A stretch of DNA of 64,000 bases from PNON01 sp964387025 (GCA_964387025.1 CAYLUZ010000003.1:248001-312000); one strand, 5' to 3'. Counted from the first letter of the stretch, positions 53,767-61,306 are shown. The notes: generated from the letters alone by a model not told the origin. Numbers and translations are program-made.

Positions 53767-54099
53767 TCAGGCGAAATAATCGAAGAGATTGCCGCCCTGG
53801 AAACTACCCATCTCTTCTGGGGGGATGGAGCGAATCACTTTCTTACTCTCTCGATCGACCACCAGGATAGTGATCGCATGGGTGTCATCATCGACGAGGA
53901 ATCTTAAGCTGACATCTCCACTGAGAACGGCGGTATGTTTCGGGGGTTCAGGTTTTTTCTCTTCGACTTTATTCTCGACAGGTTTTGCTTGTTGTTCCGG
54001 TTGTTTAATTGGAGCGGTTTGCTGTTGGATAACAATTGCAGCACTACCAGCCTGTCCTATATCTACACTACTTATTTTAGGTACTTGTTCAATTGACAT
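53767..54099 (-). CDS. flaG: FlaG family protein
   Basis: A 110-residue protein. The N-terminal half is Pro/Gln/Lys-rich, and the C-terminal half is the FlaG domain: SLRFLVDDDTHAITILVVDRESKKVIRSIPPEEM (partial). FlaG influences filament length in several bacteria and typically lies beside fliD and fliS, as here. ATG 54099 follows GGAGGG; the frame extends to 54114 but would include the ribosome site. Confidence 0.9.
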   Translation of the reverse strand: MSIEQVPKISSVDIGQAGSAAIVIQQQTAPIKQPEQQAKPVENKVEEKKPEPPKHTAVLSGDVSLRFLVDDDTHAITILVVDRESKKVIRSIPPEEMGSFQGGNLFDYFA

Positions 54100-54103
54100 T
54101 TTG

Positions 54104-54121
54104 CCCTCCGGCATCCTTGCC
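54104..54121 (-). promoter_or_regulatory. CsrA-type hairpin before flaG
   Basis: GGC-AAGGAT-GCC (54110-54121) forms a small hairpin with loop AAGGAU, directly followed by the ribosome site GGAGGG (54104-54109). The loop equals that in the flagellin leaders. Confidence 0.5.
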
Positions 54122-54186
54122 TTCGTCTACTATACTTGCTATCCTTAGCCCGTCTTCGATGCAGTTGTGTTGCTAGGGCGGTTCTA

Positions 54187-55887
54187 CTATCCTGATGTAT
54201 TGATAGAGCCATAAATACTATTTAACATCTGTCTTTCATAGGCCATTGATTGAATTTGATTTTGTGCATCAGTAAATTGGTTGATCAAATTTTGTTGTCG
54301 CATTTCCAACCGAACTTTCATACTCTTGATCAGGTCATCCATTGACTTGGTCTGGGAATCAGTGGAAACAATGGATTGGTCCACATAACTCTTCGTTCCA
54401 ACATAATTATTCAATTTCGATTGTAAGTTATTCATTAATCCGTCAAGCAAATACTTGACATCATTCGGGTTTGAGGCCAGCGCTTTTTCAAGCTTCCCTG
54501 CATCCGAGAGCATGGCAGTCATACTATCACCGATGGTGACACCGATATCGCTTAATTTTTTGAATGTGCCATTGTTGGATATATTCCCGCCAGTCATTCT
54601 AAACAGGTCATACCGCAAGGTGGAGATCGCCTGGTCAGAAGATAGGGTTCCCCGGGTGTATGTACCGTCTGCATTTTTGGTCACTCCGGCTTTCTGACCG
54701 ATGAAACTGGTCAGTGCGTTGAACTTGGTCAGGAAATCATTGAGGGTATTCTTCTGAGGAGAGGAATCTCCACTGATCAGCATGGTGGCGCTTTTTCCCT
54801 GGGCATCACTCGCCAGGTTCAAAGTGACCCCTGAGATCACATCAGTCAATCCGGTATTGGTGCTGCGTGTAACCAACAGATCGTTCACATAGAATGAAGA
54901 GTTTACCCCTGCCTGCATCTGGTTCTTGAAACCACCCAGAGCGGTCAATACTCCCAATGATTCTAATGGTTCGCCACTGGCAATTACGGAGTGAGCGGTC
55001 CCGGATTCATGAGCTGAAAGTATCAGTTGTTTATCTACGATCGAAGCGCGAACACCCTGACCAACGGCATAAGCAGCATTATTGATCTTCGCCGTGATAT
55101 CATTCAGCGAATCTGTTGCAACGATCTCAAGTGATGCGCCTTGTGCTGAATAGCTGATACTGGCAGCCCCGCTTGCTTTTGTTCCCGCCACGAAATCAGC
55201 ACTGATGTTGAAACTCATTCCGCGGCCGGTGTCGTAACTTCCAGCTGCAGGCAATGTTTGCCAGCCCGAGGTATACGTTGAACCACCGGATGATTTGATG
55301 GATACTGCAGTTCCATTTGAATCTACTACTCTGAACTGTTTTACCTCACCGCTAAGTTGGGTCTCAACATAATAACTGCCTGAGCCTAGTTCCTGTTGAC
55401 CCACGTCAAGATTACTTGTAACAAAAGTGCTAATTGTGGTGTTGGCTGACTCTGACGCAACAGATCGAGATGCCTGTCCACCAACTATGATTGTTCCTGC
55501 AGTTAATCCCAATGCCTGATCTGTGTTTAATTGTTGATCTGATCTTACCCGATGCTCTTTGGCCAGGGAGATATTAGTTATTTTATATTCTCCTGGAACT
55601 GCAGAAGTGCTTACTGCTGCACTGGCAACTGTGAAACCTGTTTCAATACTGGTGAAGGAAACTTTCCTTCCCGGGGTGAAGTTGTAAAACGGATCAGTGC
55701 TTTTTAATGCTGATACCGAAGATTTCAATGAGTCCAAACGGCTTTTGAGATCAATATAGACAGCTCTCTTGATAGCCAGGTCATCCTTTTGTTTGGTCAA
55801 TCTGGTTAATGGCTGTTCTTCCAATACCATCAAATTATTGATGAGATTGGTGAAGACCGGATCAAGATTGCTGATTGTGTTTGCCAT
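54187..55887 (-). CDS. fliD: filament cap protein FliD
   Basis: A 566-residue hook-associated protein 2. N-terminal FliD domain: FTNLINNLMVLEEQPLTRLTKQKDDL (partial). The C-terminal domain (about 390-560) includes NTLNDFLTKFNALTSFI and the final helices. A surface module (about 166-250) has GSGSYYVETQL, FRVVDSNGTAVSI and DTGRGMSFNIS, like those in FlgK and the flagellins. ATG 55887 follows TGAGGT; a second in-frame ATG at 55899 precedes that site. Confidence 0.94.
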   Translation of the reverse strand: MANTISNLDPVFTNLINNLMVLEEQPLTRLTKQKDDLAIKRAVYIDLKSRLDSLKSSVSALKSTDPFYNFTPGRKVSFTSIETGFTVASAAVSTSAVPGEYKITNISLAKEHRVRSDQQLNTDQALGLTAGTIIVGGQASRSVASESANTTISTFVTSNLDVGQQELGSGSYYVETQLSGEVKQFRVVDSNGTAVSIKSSGGSTYTSGWQTLPAAGSYDTGRGMSFNISADFVAGTKASGAASISYSAQGASLEIVATDSLNDITAKINNAAYAVGQGVRASIVDKQLILSAHESGTAHSVIASGEPLESLGVLTALGGFKNQMQAGVNSSFYVNDLLVTRSTNTGLTDVISGVTLNLASDAQGKSATMLISGDSSPQKNTLNDFLTKFNALTSFIGQKAGVTKNADGTYTRGTLSSDQAISTLRYDLFRMTGGNISNNGTFKKLSDIGVTIGDSMTAMLSDAGKLEKALASNPNDVKYLLDGLMNNLQSKLNNYVGTKSYVDQSIVSTDSQTKSMDDLIKSMKVRLEMRQQNLINQFTDAQNQIQSMAYERQMLNSIYGSINTSG

Positions 55888-55922
55888 TTCAAACCTCATT
55901 ACCGTTATAATTTTATGGCTGA

Positions 55923-55952
55923 GCGGGGAGCGCCAGCGAAGGCGCCCCCCGC
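55923..55952 (-). terminator. GC-rich hairpin between flagellin 1 and fliD
   Basis: A 12-bp stem containing one G-U pair, with a 6-base loop, starts 41 bases after the flagellin stop. The following TCAGCCATAAAATT has no real T-run. It may protect the flagellin mRNA 3' end and reduce read-through into fliD. Confidence 0.6.
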
Positions 55953-55992
55953 ATTCGAACCATCGGCGGAACTACAGTGTTATTTGCTCCTT

Positions 55993-57240
55993 CTATCTGA
56001 AGAGTGAGAGGAGGAACTGTGGTGCGGCGTTAGCCTGGGCTAACATGGCGGTGGCTGTCTGCTGCAGTATCATCAGCTTGGAAGCATTGACCTGTTCTTC
56101 TGCCATGTTGGCGTTCATGATCCGGTTATAAGAAGCTTCAACGTTGATCTGTGAAGTGGAGATCTGGTCTTCCTTGAAGTTTAACCGTGATGTGAGTGCG
56201 CCGATCTTGGAGAGGTTGGTATTGACGGTATTGATGGCGGACTCGACAGTATTCATATAGGCTGCGTACTGGTCGTTGGTCGTGGCTGCGATCTGGGCGG
56301 TTCCTACTTTAGTGTAGGACACTGCTTGAACAGCATGGGTTCCGGCAGCAAGGGTATCAGCTGCACCAACGACGACTCTCAAACCGTTACCAAAATCGAC
56401 TGTACTGGCTGCACCATTGGTATAAGTGAATGCCAGTGCAGAGCCTGTAGCGCCACCGTCGACGCCATTCGTATCTACATCGACTGCGTTTCCACTAGAG
56501 TCGAACAGTTGGGCTGTGCTGGCTCCGGCTCCACCGCTAGCGCCGATCGTGACGCGAACAGAATAGCTGCCAGTTGCCAATTCGGCCATACCTGCACCGG
56601 AATTCGCAAATACTGCATTACCAGCGGTCGAGCTGCGAACACCGGAAGTTCCAGTTGTTAATCCGGTTGCGTCAAATGAACCGGCAACTTCGGAGGCAAG
56701 CAAATTGGTAACCAACCCTAGGGACTCTGCATCCATATTCGCAATGGCTGCCAGGTCAGTCGTTTCGCCTTCATCTGCACCGGTTTGGAACTTCAAAGTA
56801 CCGGCGTTACCATCGATCAGTTTGTTGCCATTCCATTTTGTCTGGGCGACAACGTCATCGATCTGGGCTGCGTAAGCAATTAATTGGTCCTTGATAATGC
56901 CGCGCTCAGTTGCACCCATGGTATCTGATGCAGCGGCTTCCGCTTTATTACGCATCTGGATGAGGATGTCGCTTAAGCGGCCCATTCCAGATTCAGCAAC
57001 TGCCATCAGGTTCTTGGCGTCGCCGATATTGGAAAGAGCGGTCTTCAAACCTTCACTACGGGAAAGCATTTTTGTAGCAATCGTCAATCCGGCCGGATCG
57101 TCCGCGGCGCTGTTGATACGTTTACCGGTGGACAACCTGGTGGCATGGACCGAAAGCTGTTTGTTGATATTAGCTAATGCGTTCAGCGCGTTCATCGCGC
57201 CGATATTACCAGCGATCCTGGTGACATCATTATCTGCCAT
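55993..57240 (-). CDS. fliC: flagellin 1
   Basis: A 415-residue flagellin. The N-terminal D0/D1 region (1-170) includes NKQLSVHATRLSTGKRINSAADDPAGLTIA (partial), and the C-terminal D1/D0 region (about 313-415) includes NEQ-like VEASYNRIMNANMAEEQVNASKLM (partial). The central insert (about 185-312) is strand-rich, with ATGSYSVRVTIG and DFGNGLRVVVG. N- and C-terminal parts are nearly identical to flagellin 2; the insert differs. AAGGAGGT precedes the ATG within a hairpin. A sigma-28 promoter lies about 210 bases upstream. Confidence 0.97.
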   Translation of the reverse strand: MADNDVTRIAGNIGAMNALNALANINKQLSVHATRLSTGKRINSAADDPAGLTIATKMLSRSEGLKTALSNIGDAKNLMAVAESGMGRLSDILIQMRNKAEAAASDTMGATERGIIKDQLIAYAAQIDDVVAQTKWNGNKLIDGNAGTLKFQTGADEGETTDLAAIANMDAESLGLVTNLLASEVAGSFDATGLTTGTSGVRSSTAGNAVFANSGAGMAELATGSYSVRVTIGASGGAGASTAQLFDSSGNAVDVDTNGVDGGATGSALAFTYTNGAASTVDFGNGLRVVVGAADTLAAGTHAVQAVSYTKVGTAQIAATTNDQYAAYMNTVESAINTVNTNLSKIGALTSRLNFKEDQISTSQINVEASYNRIMNANMAEEQVNASKLMILQQTATAMLAQANAAPQFLLSLFR

Positions 57241-57242
57241 TT

Positions 57243-57279
57243 CAAACCTCCTTGTTTGTTTGGCCGGGGATCCTTCCCC
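57243..57279 (-). promoter_or_regulatory. twin CsrA-type hairpins of flagellin 1 leader
   Basis: Site 1 (57266-57279) is GGGG-AAGGAT-CCCC. Site 2 (57243-57258) is CAAAC-AAGGAG-GTTTG and encloses the Shine-Dalgarno sequence in its hexaloop, ending 2 bases before the ATG. A-x-GGA in a hexaloop is the known CsrA site form. Confidence 0.72.
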
Positions 57280-57299
57280 TTGTACTTCTTTGATATTGT

Positions 57300-57349
57300 G
57301 CGGGCTAATTATTTTCCTGGAAGACGGTCAGCCCGCTTGTCCCGTCTTC
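57300..57349 (-). promoter_or_regulatory. mutually exclusive stem-loops in flagellin 1 leader
   Basis: GAAGACGG pairs with CCGTCTTC across 14 bases (57320-57349). Alternatively GCGGGCT inside that loop pairs with AGCCCGC at 57300-57306. The two pairings compete. The first stem is also kept in flagellin 2 with G-U pairs. Confidence 0.5.
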
Positions 57350-57447
57350 AGCGCTCGATGGTGGACTTCCATTTTCAACTGTAGTGATTTCTCAAATAAG
57401 CTGCCTCCTGAAATGATCTCGGAATGATGCTTCTTTGTCTGTTACTG

Positions 57448-57474
57448 GTATCGTCAGTATGCTGATAATCTTTA
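57448..57474 (-). promoter_or_regulatory. sigma-28 promoter of flagellin 1
   Basis: TAAAGATT (57467-57474), an 11-base spacer and GACGATAC (57448-57455). Close to the FliA/SigD consensus. Predicted leader length is about 200 bases. Confidence 0.78.
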
Positions 57475-57527
57475 ATTTTGATTTATAAATATTACGTAAA
57501 ATTTGACATTTGTATTATTTACTCCCG

Positions 57528-58790
57528 TTATTTGAAAAGGGAGAGAAGGAACTGTGGTGCAGCGTTAGCCTGGGCTAACATGGCGGTGGCTGTTTGCTGA
57601 AGGATCATCAGCTTGGAAGCATTGACCTGTTCTTCTGCCATGTTGGCGTTCATGATCCGGTTATAAGAAGCTTCAACGTTGATCTGTGAAGTGGAGATCT
57701 GGTCTTCCTTGAAGTTTAACCGCGAGGTGAGTGCGCCGATCTTGGAAAGATTGGTGTTGACGGTATTGATGGCGGACTCGACAGTATTCATGTAGGCTGC
57801 ATACTGGTCGTTGGTGGTGGCAGCGATCTGGGCGGTACCCACTTTGGTATAGGAGAGAGATTGAAGGGCATGTGTACCGGTTGCAATGGGAGTACCGGGA
57901 GTGTCAGAATGGGTATGAACCCTCAGACCGTTACCGAAATCCAAGGTTTGACAATCACCATTACTGTCATAAGCGAAGGTCAAAGCAGAACCCACAGCAC
58001 CGCCATCAATGCCATCAGTATCCACATTGATTACATTTCCGTTGGAGTCAAATAACTGGACTGTGCTGTCTGCTGTTGTACCATCTGTCGATCCGACAGT
58101 AAGGCGAACTGAATAATTCCCGGAAGCTAACTCGGTCATTCCAGCACCGGAGTTGGCGAAGACAGCTTCCCCGGCATACATGTACCTTATGCCGGAGGTG
58201 GCGGTTGTGTCCCCCGAATTGTCCATAGTACCGCTATATGAAGAAATGGTTGCATTGGTTACCAGACCGAGGGATTCAGCATCCATATTGGCAATGGCTG
58301 CCAGGTCGGTTGTTTCTCCCTGATCAGCACCGGTCTGGAACTTCAAAGTACCGGCGTTACCATCGATCAGTTTGTTGCCATTCCATTTGGTCTGTGCAAC
58401 AACATCATCGATCTGAGCTGCGTAAGCTAGCAACTGGTCTTTGATAATGCCGCGCTCAGTTGCACCCATGGTGTCTGATGCAGCTGATTCCGCTTTGTTA
58501 CGCATCTGGATGAGGATGTCGCTTAAGCGGCCCATTCCGGATTCTGCAACTGCCATCAGGTTCTTGGCGTCGCCGATATTGGCAAGGGCGGTCTTCAAAC
58601 CTTCACTACGGGAGAGCATTTTTGTAGCAATCGTCAAACCAGCCGGATCGTCCGCGGCGCTGTTGATACGTTTACCGGTGGACAGCCGGGTGGCATGGAC
58701 CGAAAGTTGTTTGTTGATATTAGCTAATGCGTTCAGCGCATTCATCGCGCCGATATTACCAGCGATCCTGGTGACATCATTATCTGCCAT
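57528..58790 (-). CDS. flagellin 2
   Basis: A 420-residue flagellin, paralogous to flagellin 1. The first about 180 and last about 100 residues are almost the same; the middle (about 183-318) differs in sequence and length but keeps ASGNYSVRLTVG, VQLFDSNGN and DFGNGLRVHT. The start is ATG 58790, 5 bases after AAGGAGGTT; an open frame extends to 58847 but covers the conserved untranslated leader. It has its own sigma-28 promoter at 59000-59026. Two structural flagellins suggest a composite filament or alternate expression. Confidence 0.96.
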   Translation of the reverse strand: MADNDVTRIAGNIGAMNALNALANINKQLSVHATRLSTGKRINSAADDPAGLTIATKMLSRSEGLKTALANIGDAKNLMAVAESGMGRLSDILIQMRNKAESAASDTMGATERGIIKDQLLAYAAQIDDVVAQTKWNGNKLIDGNAGTLKFQTGADQGETTDLAAIANMDAESLGLVTNATISSYSGTMDNSGDTTATSGIRYMYAGEAVFANSGAGMTELASGNYSVRLTVGSTDGTTADSTVQLFDSNGNVINVDTDGIDGGAVGSALTFAYDSNGDCQTLDFGNGLRVHTHSDTPGTPIATGTHALQSLSYTKVGTAQIAATTNDQYAAYMNTVESAINTVNTNLSKIGALTSRLNFKEDQISTSQINVEASYNRIMNANMAEEQVNASKLMILQQTATAMLAQANAAPQFLLSLFK

Positions 58791-58792
58791 GT

Positions 58793-58829
58793 CAAACCTC
58801 CTTGTTTGTTTGGCCGGGGATCCTTCCCC
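58793..58829 (-). promoter_or_regulatory. twin CsrA-type hairpins of flagellin 2 leader
   Basis: Same two hairpins as in flagellin 1: GGGG-AAGGAT-CCCC (58816-58829) and CAAAC-AAGGAG-GTTTG (58793-58808) enclosing the ribosome site. The 38 bases before the ATG are identical apart from the last few positions. Confidence 0.72.
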
Positions 58830-58870
58830 ATTTAGTTCTTTTGCCATGGTAAGAGCTTATTATTTTCCTG

Positions 58871-58900
58871 AAAAACGGTCAGCCCGCTTGTCCCGTCTTC
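58871..58900 (-). promoter_or_regulatory. conserved leader stem-loop of flagellin 2
   Basis: GAAGACGG pairs with CCGTTTTT, replacing two G-C pairs of the flagellin 1 stem by G-U pairs. The 14-base loop is identical. Pairing is preserved while the sequence changes. Confidence 0.5.
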
Positions 58901-58999
58901 AGCGCTCGATGGTAGACTTCCATTTCAAAAGTGGTGACGTCTCAAATAAACTGCCTCCTATAATTAGATTTGGAGTTTGTTATTTTTTGTCTCCTACTG

Positions 59000-59026
59000 G
59001 TATCGTCAAAAACCCTTTTAACTTGA
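59000..59026 (-). promoter_or_regulatory. sigma-28 promoter of flagellin 2
   Basis: TCAAGTTA (59019-59026), an 11-base spacer and GACGATAC (59000-59007), aligned with the flagellin 1 promoter and followed by the same ACCAGTA sequence. Confidence 0.7.
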
Positions 59027-59224
59027 TTTATATTCCATAAAAATTACGTAATATTTTCTTTACACCCCCTGAGTAAGTACTTAATAAGGGAAAGGAAACA
59101 TCAAAACCAAAACCGATCATTATCCCGGTCAAATTCGTAAAACCGAAAAAATATCTACCTTCACGTTATAAGGAAAAATTAGGGTAGGAATGGAAGTTTT
59201 GAGAAATTATGTACCAGGGAATGA
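59027..59224. other. intergenic region upstream of flagellin 2
   Basis: AT-rich sequence without a convincing ORF, hairpin or repeat. It separates the flagellin promoter from the decayed GTPase gene. Confidence 0.5.
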
Positions 59225-59738
59225 TTACTGATATCCGGTTATACTCATCGATTTACGTGCTAAAGCCTCAAACAGAAAATCGATTTCATCACCGTTTATG
59301 ACGCTCGTTTGAAAAAATTCGCTTGAATCGATAAAGCATATTCCATAGCTGTAGAGTCATCCTCCTCGATGAGCGGGTCGGATTATTTCCAACAACCACA
59401 AAAGTTATTTCAGGGGAGACGGTTACGTCCTCTTCATACCATTTTTTAGGTCTTCCGGGGTTTCTGGCCAGGTTACATCATACATAGAAGCACATGTATA
59501 TGCTCCACGGTAAAAACTGGATCGATTAATGGCATCCGCGTCCAGTACTGAAAGTTCTAACTGGAAAGCTGCACCGTGCCTTCAGAGAAGGAGACTTTCC
59601 TCAACTTAAAACCCAATATACTGGTTTTTACCTGTGATCCTGTCAGTTTACCTGCGTAAAAGTGGTTGATCATGGAAGTCTTGCCTATTACATGATCCCC
59701 AGCAGGAGTAGCTTATACTAATGGAATTTGATTATTTT
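59225..59738 (-). pseudogene. decayed Ras/Rab-like small GTPase gene
   Basis: Read in pieces across frames, the minus strand encodes a Ras-superfamily GTPase of about 165 residues. YKLLLLG is followed, after a 1-base loss, by G1 GDHVIGKTSMINHFYAGKL. After a frame change come QLELSVLDADAINRSSFYRGA (switch II region, DxxG as DADA) and ASMYDVTWPETPEDLKN. A further change gives ITFVVVGN. Restoring one base gives G4 NKSD, with STAMEYA after it, and a last change gives G5-like QTSVINGDEIDFLFEALARK. About five frame disruptions and a stop near the start mean it is not translated as one protein. Bacterial Ras-like GTPases (MglA, Rab-like) control polarity and motility, so the location by the flagellins is notable. 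Confidence 0.82.
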
Positions 59739-59907
59739 CTTTCCCCTGAAAAAAATGTCGTACCTTATAAAGCTATAAGTTACTTTTACTCAAACCACAA
59801 AAATTATAACTTGGCCAAAAAGTTATCAATAATGAAGAATAAAACCAGGTATTAATCGAAATTAGATCTACAACTCAACATGTTCATCGATCAATAAAAT
59901 TCCAGGT

Positions 59908-61134
59908 TTATGATGCCTGACCATCCGTTACGCGAGACTGGGCGGTTGTTATAGCTTTTCGTAAGGTGGAAGAATCATTCGCAGTAGATAACCCTATAGC
60001 CATTACAAGACTATCGCTTTTCGGCTTTGCCTGGTTATATCTTACTACGGCCTGGATCACACGTTGAACAGCCCGTTTCCCGATTGATAGCTCAGATAAT
60101 GGCATCAGAACACCGAATTCATGTGAACCGATACGGGCAGAAAGATCTTCCCTTCTGAAACATGCCCTTAATATTCCTGCCGCTTCTTTCACCTTTAAAT
60201 CATCCACCGGGTATTTTCTGTCTTCATTGAATACTTTCACTGATCTCAGTTCGCAGAATAAAACACTGATCGGATAACGCCGGCTGTTTTCCAATCTTTC
60301 GACCTCTGCTTCAAAATACACCCGGTTGAATAAACCTGTGACTGGATCATGAGTGCTAAGGTATTGAAGAGTTTCCTCTGATTTCTTCACCTTTGTGATA
60401 TCACGAATGGTTTCAACTGCGCCAACGATCTCTCCATTTGTATTTTTTAACGGGGCAGCTTTTATCCACAGGTAGATTCCTTCTGGCTTTAATGTGTTCA
60501 AAGTGATTTCTGCCGCGAGAGATTCGCCATCCTCTTCACAGGAAGGATAATGCGACTTTCGCTGATCACTATTCTCCAGGCAATAATCAATCAACATTGG
60601 GCGCCGGCTGCCATAGAAGGGGAGTGAATACTCGTAATCGGCTTTCCCGAGGATTTCATCCGCTTTGACATGTGTGAGGTCAACCATCGCTTGATTCCAT
60701 GCGGTCACTTTGCCATGAATATCAATTAATAACGTTGGATCAGGAAGAAAATCGATAATTCGTAATAATATTGATTGATTTATCTCCTCTTTGGATTCAA
60801 TTAAAAGGGAACCAGATGCCTTACCCTGAACCAGGATATATTTGAATTCATTTCCAGATTCTATGATTTTTTTTATGGCTATCTCAGACCAGATACTTTT
60901 TTCAGAATCATCGCCATTAAATATGATATTGGTTTCAAGTAACGAGGATTTTGCAAATTGCTCAATTTCATCAGCTGCCCATGGAAAAAATTTTCGAATG
61001 GAGTCACCAACAACTGCAGTGTTTCCGGATCTGGAAACCACAGCATTAAATTCAACGATTTTAAACCTATTATCAATCAAAAGGATCGGGCAGTTTATTG
61101 CATCAAAGATCAGTTTAAATTGGTCTTCCAACAT
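59908..61134 (-). CDS. PAS-PAS-GGDEF protein with degenerate signature
   Basis: A 408-residue protein without transmembrane segments. PAS 1 (about 5-110), PAS 2 (about 120-245, with LIDIHGKVTAWNQAMVDLT, partial) and a GGDEF domain (about 255-405, THDPVTGLFNRVYFEAE). The catalytic signature is G336-S-H-E-F340 instead of GGDEF, and the metal-binding I/LDxDxFK segment reads FCELRSVKVF. Diguanylate cyclase activity is therefore doubtful; it may bind nucleotide or act as a scaffold. ATG 61134 follows GGGAGGT; the frame extends to 61161. Confidence 0.88.
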   Translation of the reverse strand: MLEDQFKLIFDAINCPILLIDNRFKIVEFNAVVSRSGNTAVVGDSIRKFFPWAADEIEQFAKSSLLETNIIFNGDDSEKSIWSEIAIKKIIESGNEFKYILVQGKASGSLLIESKEEINQSILLRIIDFLPDPTLLIDIHGKVTAWNQAMVDLTHVKADEILGKADYEYSLPFYGSRRPMLIDYCLENSDQRKSHYPSCEEDGESLAAEITLNTLKPEGIYLWIKAAPLKNTNGEIVGAVETIRDITKVKKSEETLQYLSTHDPVTGLFNRVYFEAEVERLENSRRYPISVLFCELRSVKVFNEDRKYPVDDLKVKEAAGILRACFRREDLSARIGSHEFGVLMPLSELSIGKRAVQRVIQAVVRYNQAKPKSDSLVMAIGLSTANDSSTLRKAITTAQSRVTDGQAS

Positions 61135-61175
61135 TACTCTACCTCCCGTGCAATCTTTCATTAATATACAACTTC

Positions 61176-61203
61176 ATTATATATTGATTATTTCTCAACA
61201 CAA
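61176..61203 (-). promoter_or_regulatory. sigma-70-type promoter candidate of PAS-GGDEF gene
   Basis: TTGTGT (61198-61203), a 16-base spacer and TATAAT (61176-61181), about 40 bases before the start codon on the minus strand. Confidence 0.45.
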
Positions 61204-61282
61204 TCTACGATTTGGTAATTATGATGAAAAAATGTCCTCCAATATTGGCATAAGAAAATAAGATTGGTAAGCTGGATCATAG

Positions 61283-61306
61283 AAAGTTCTTCGTTTAGGG
61301 AACTTT
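61283..61306. repeat. inverted repeat upstream of VWA gene
   Basis: AAAGTTC, a 10-base gap, then GAACTTT, 60 bases before the VIT-VWA start. It may be an operator. Confidence 0.3.

Noticed and set aside
55923..55952. Insertion-sequence end or mobile-element boundary
   Set aside because: The strong inverted repeat is an intergenic RNA hairpin; there is no transposase or direct repeat nearby.
55950..55992. Sigma-28 promoter for fliD (GCCGATGG after the flagellin 1 stop)
   Set aside because: The -10 departs at two positions and the -35 is poor; too weak to list next to the clear sites.
57320..57420. c-di-GMP riboswitch in the flagellin leader
   Set aside because: The GGGAC-containing loop was suggestive, but the class I receptor elements and the expected paired regions are not in order.
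58791..58847. N-terminal extension of flagellin 2 by 19 codons
   Set aside because: It would translate the conserved leader, including both hairpins and the ribosome site that flagellin 1 shares as untranslated sequence.
58441..59040. 199-codon open frame antisense to flagellin 2 (and a similar one at 56891-57427)
   Set aside because: Both are the reverse of conserved flagellin coding sequence, so their similarity to each other only reflects the flagellin paralogy.
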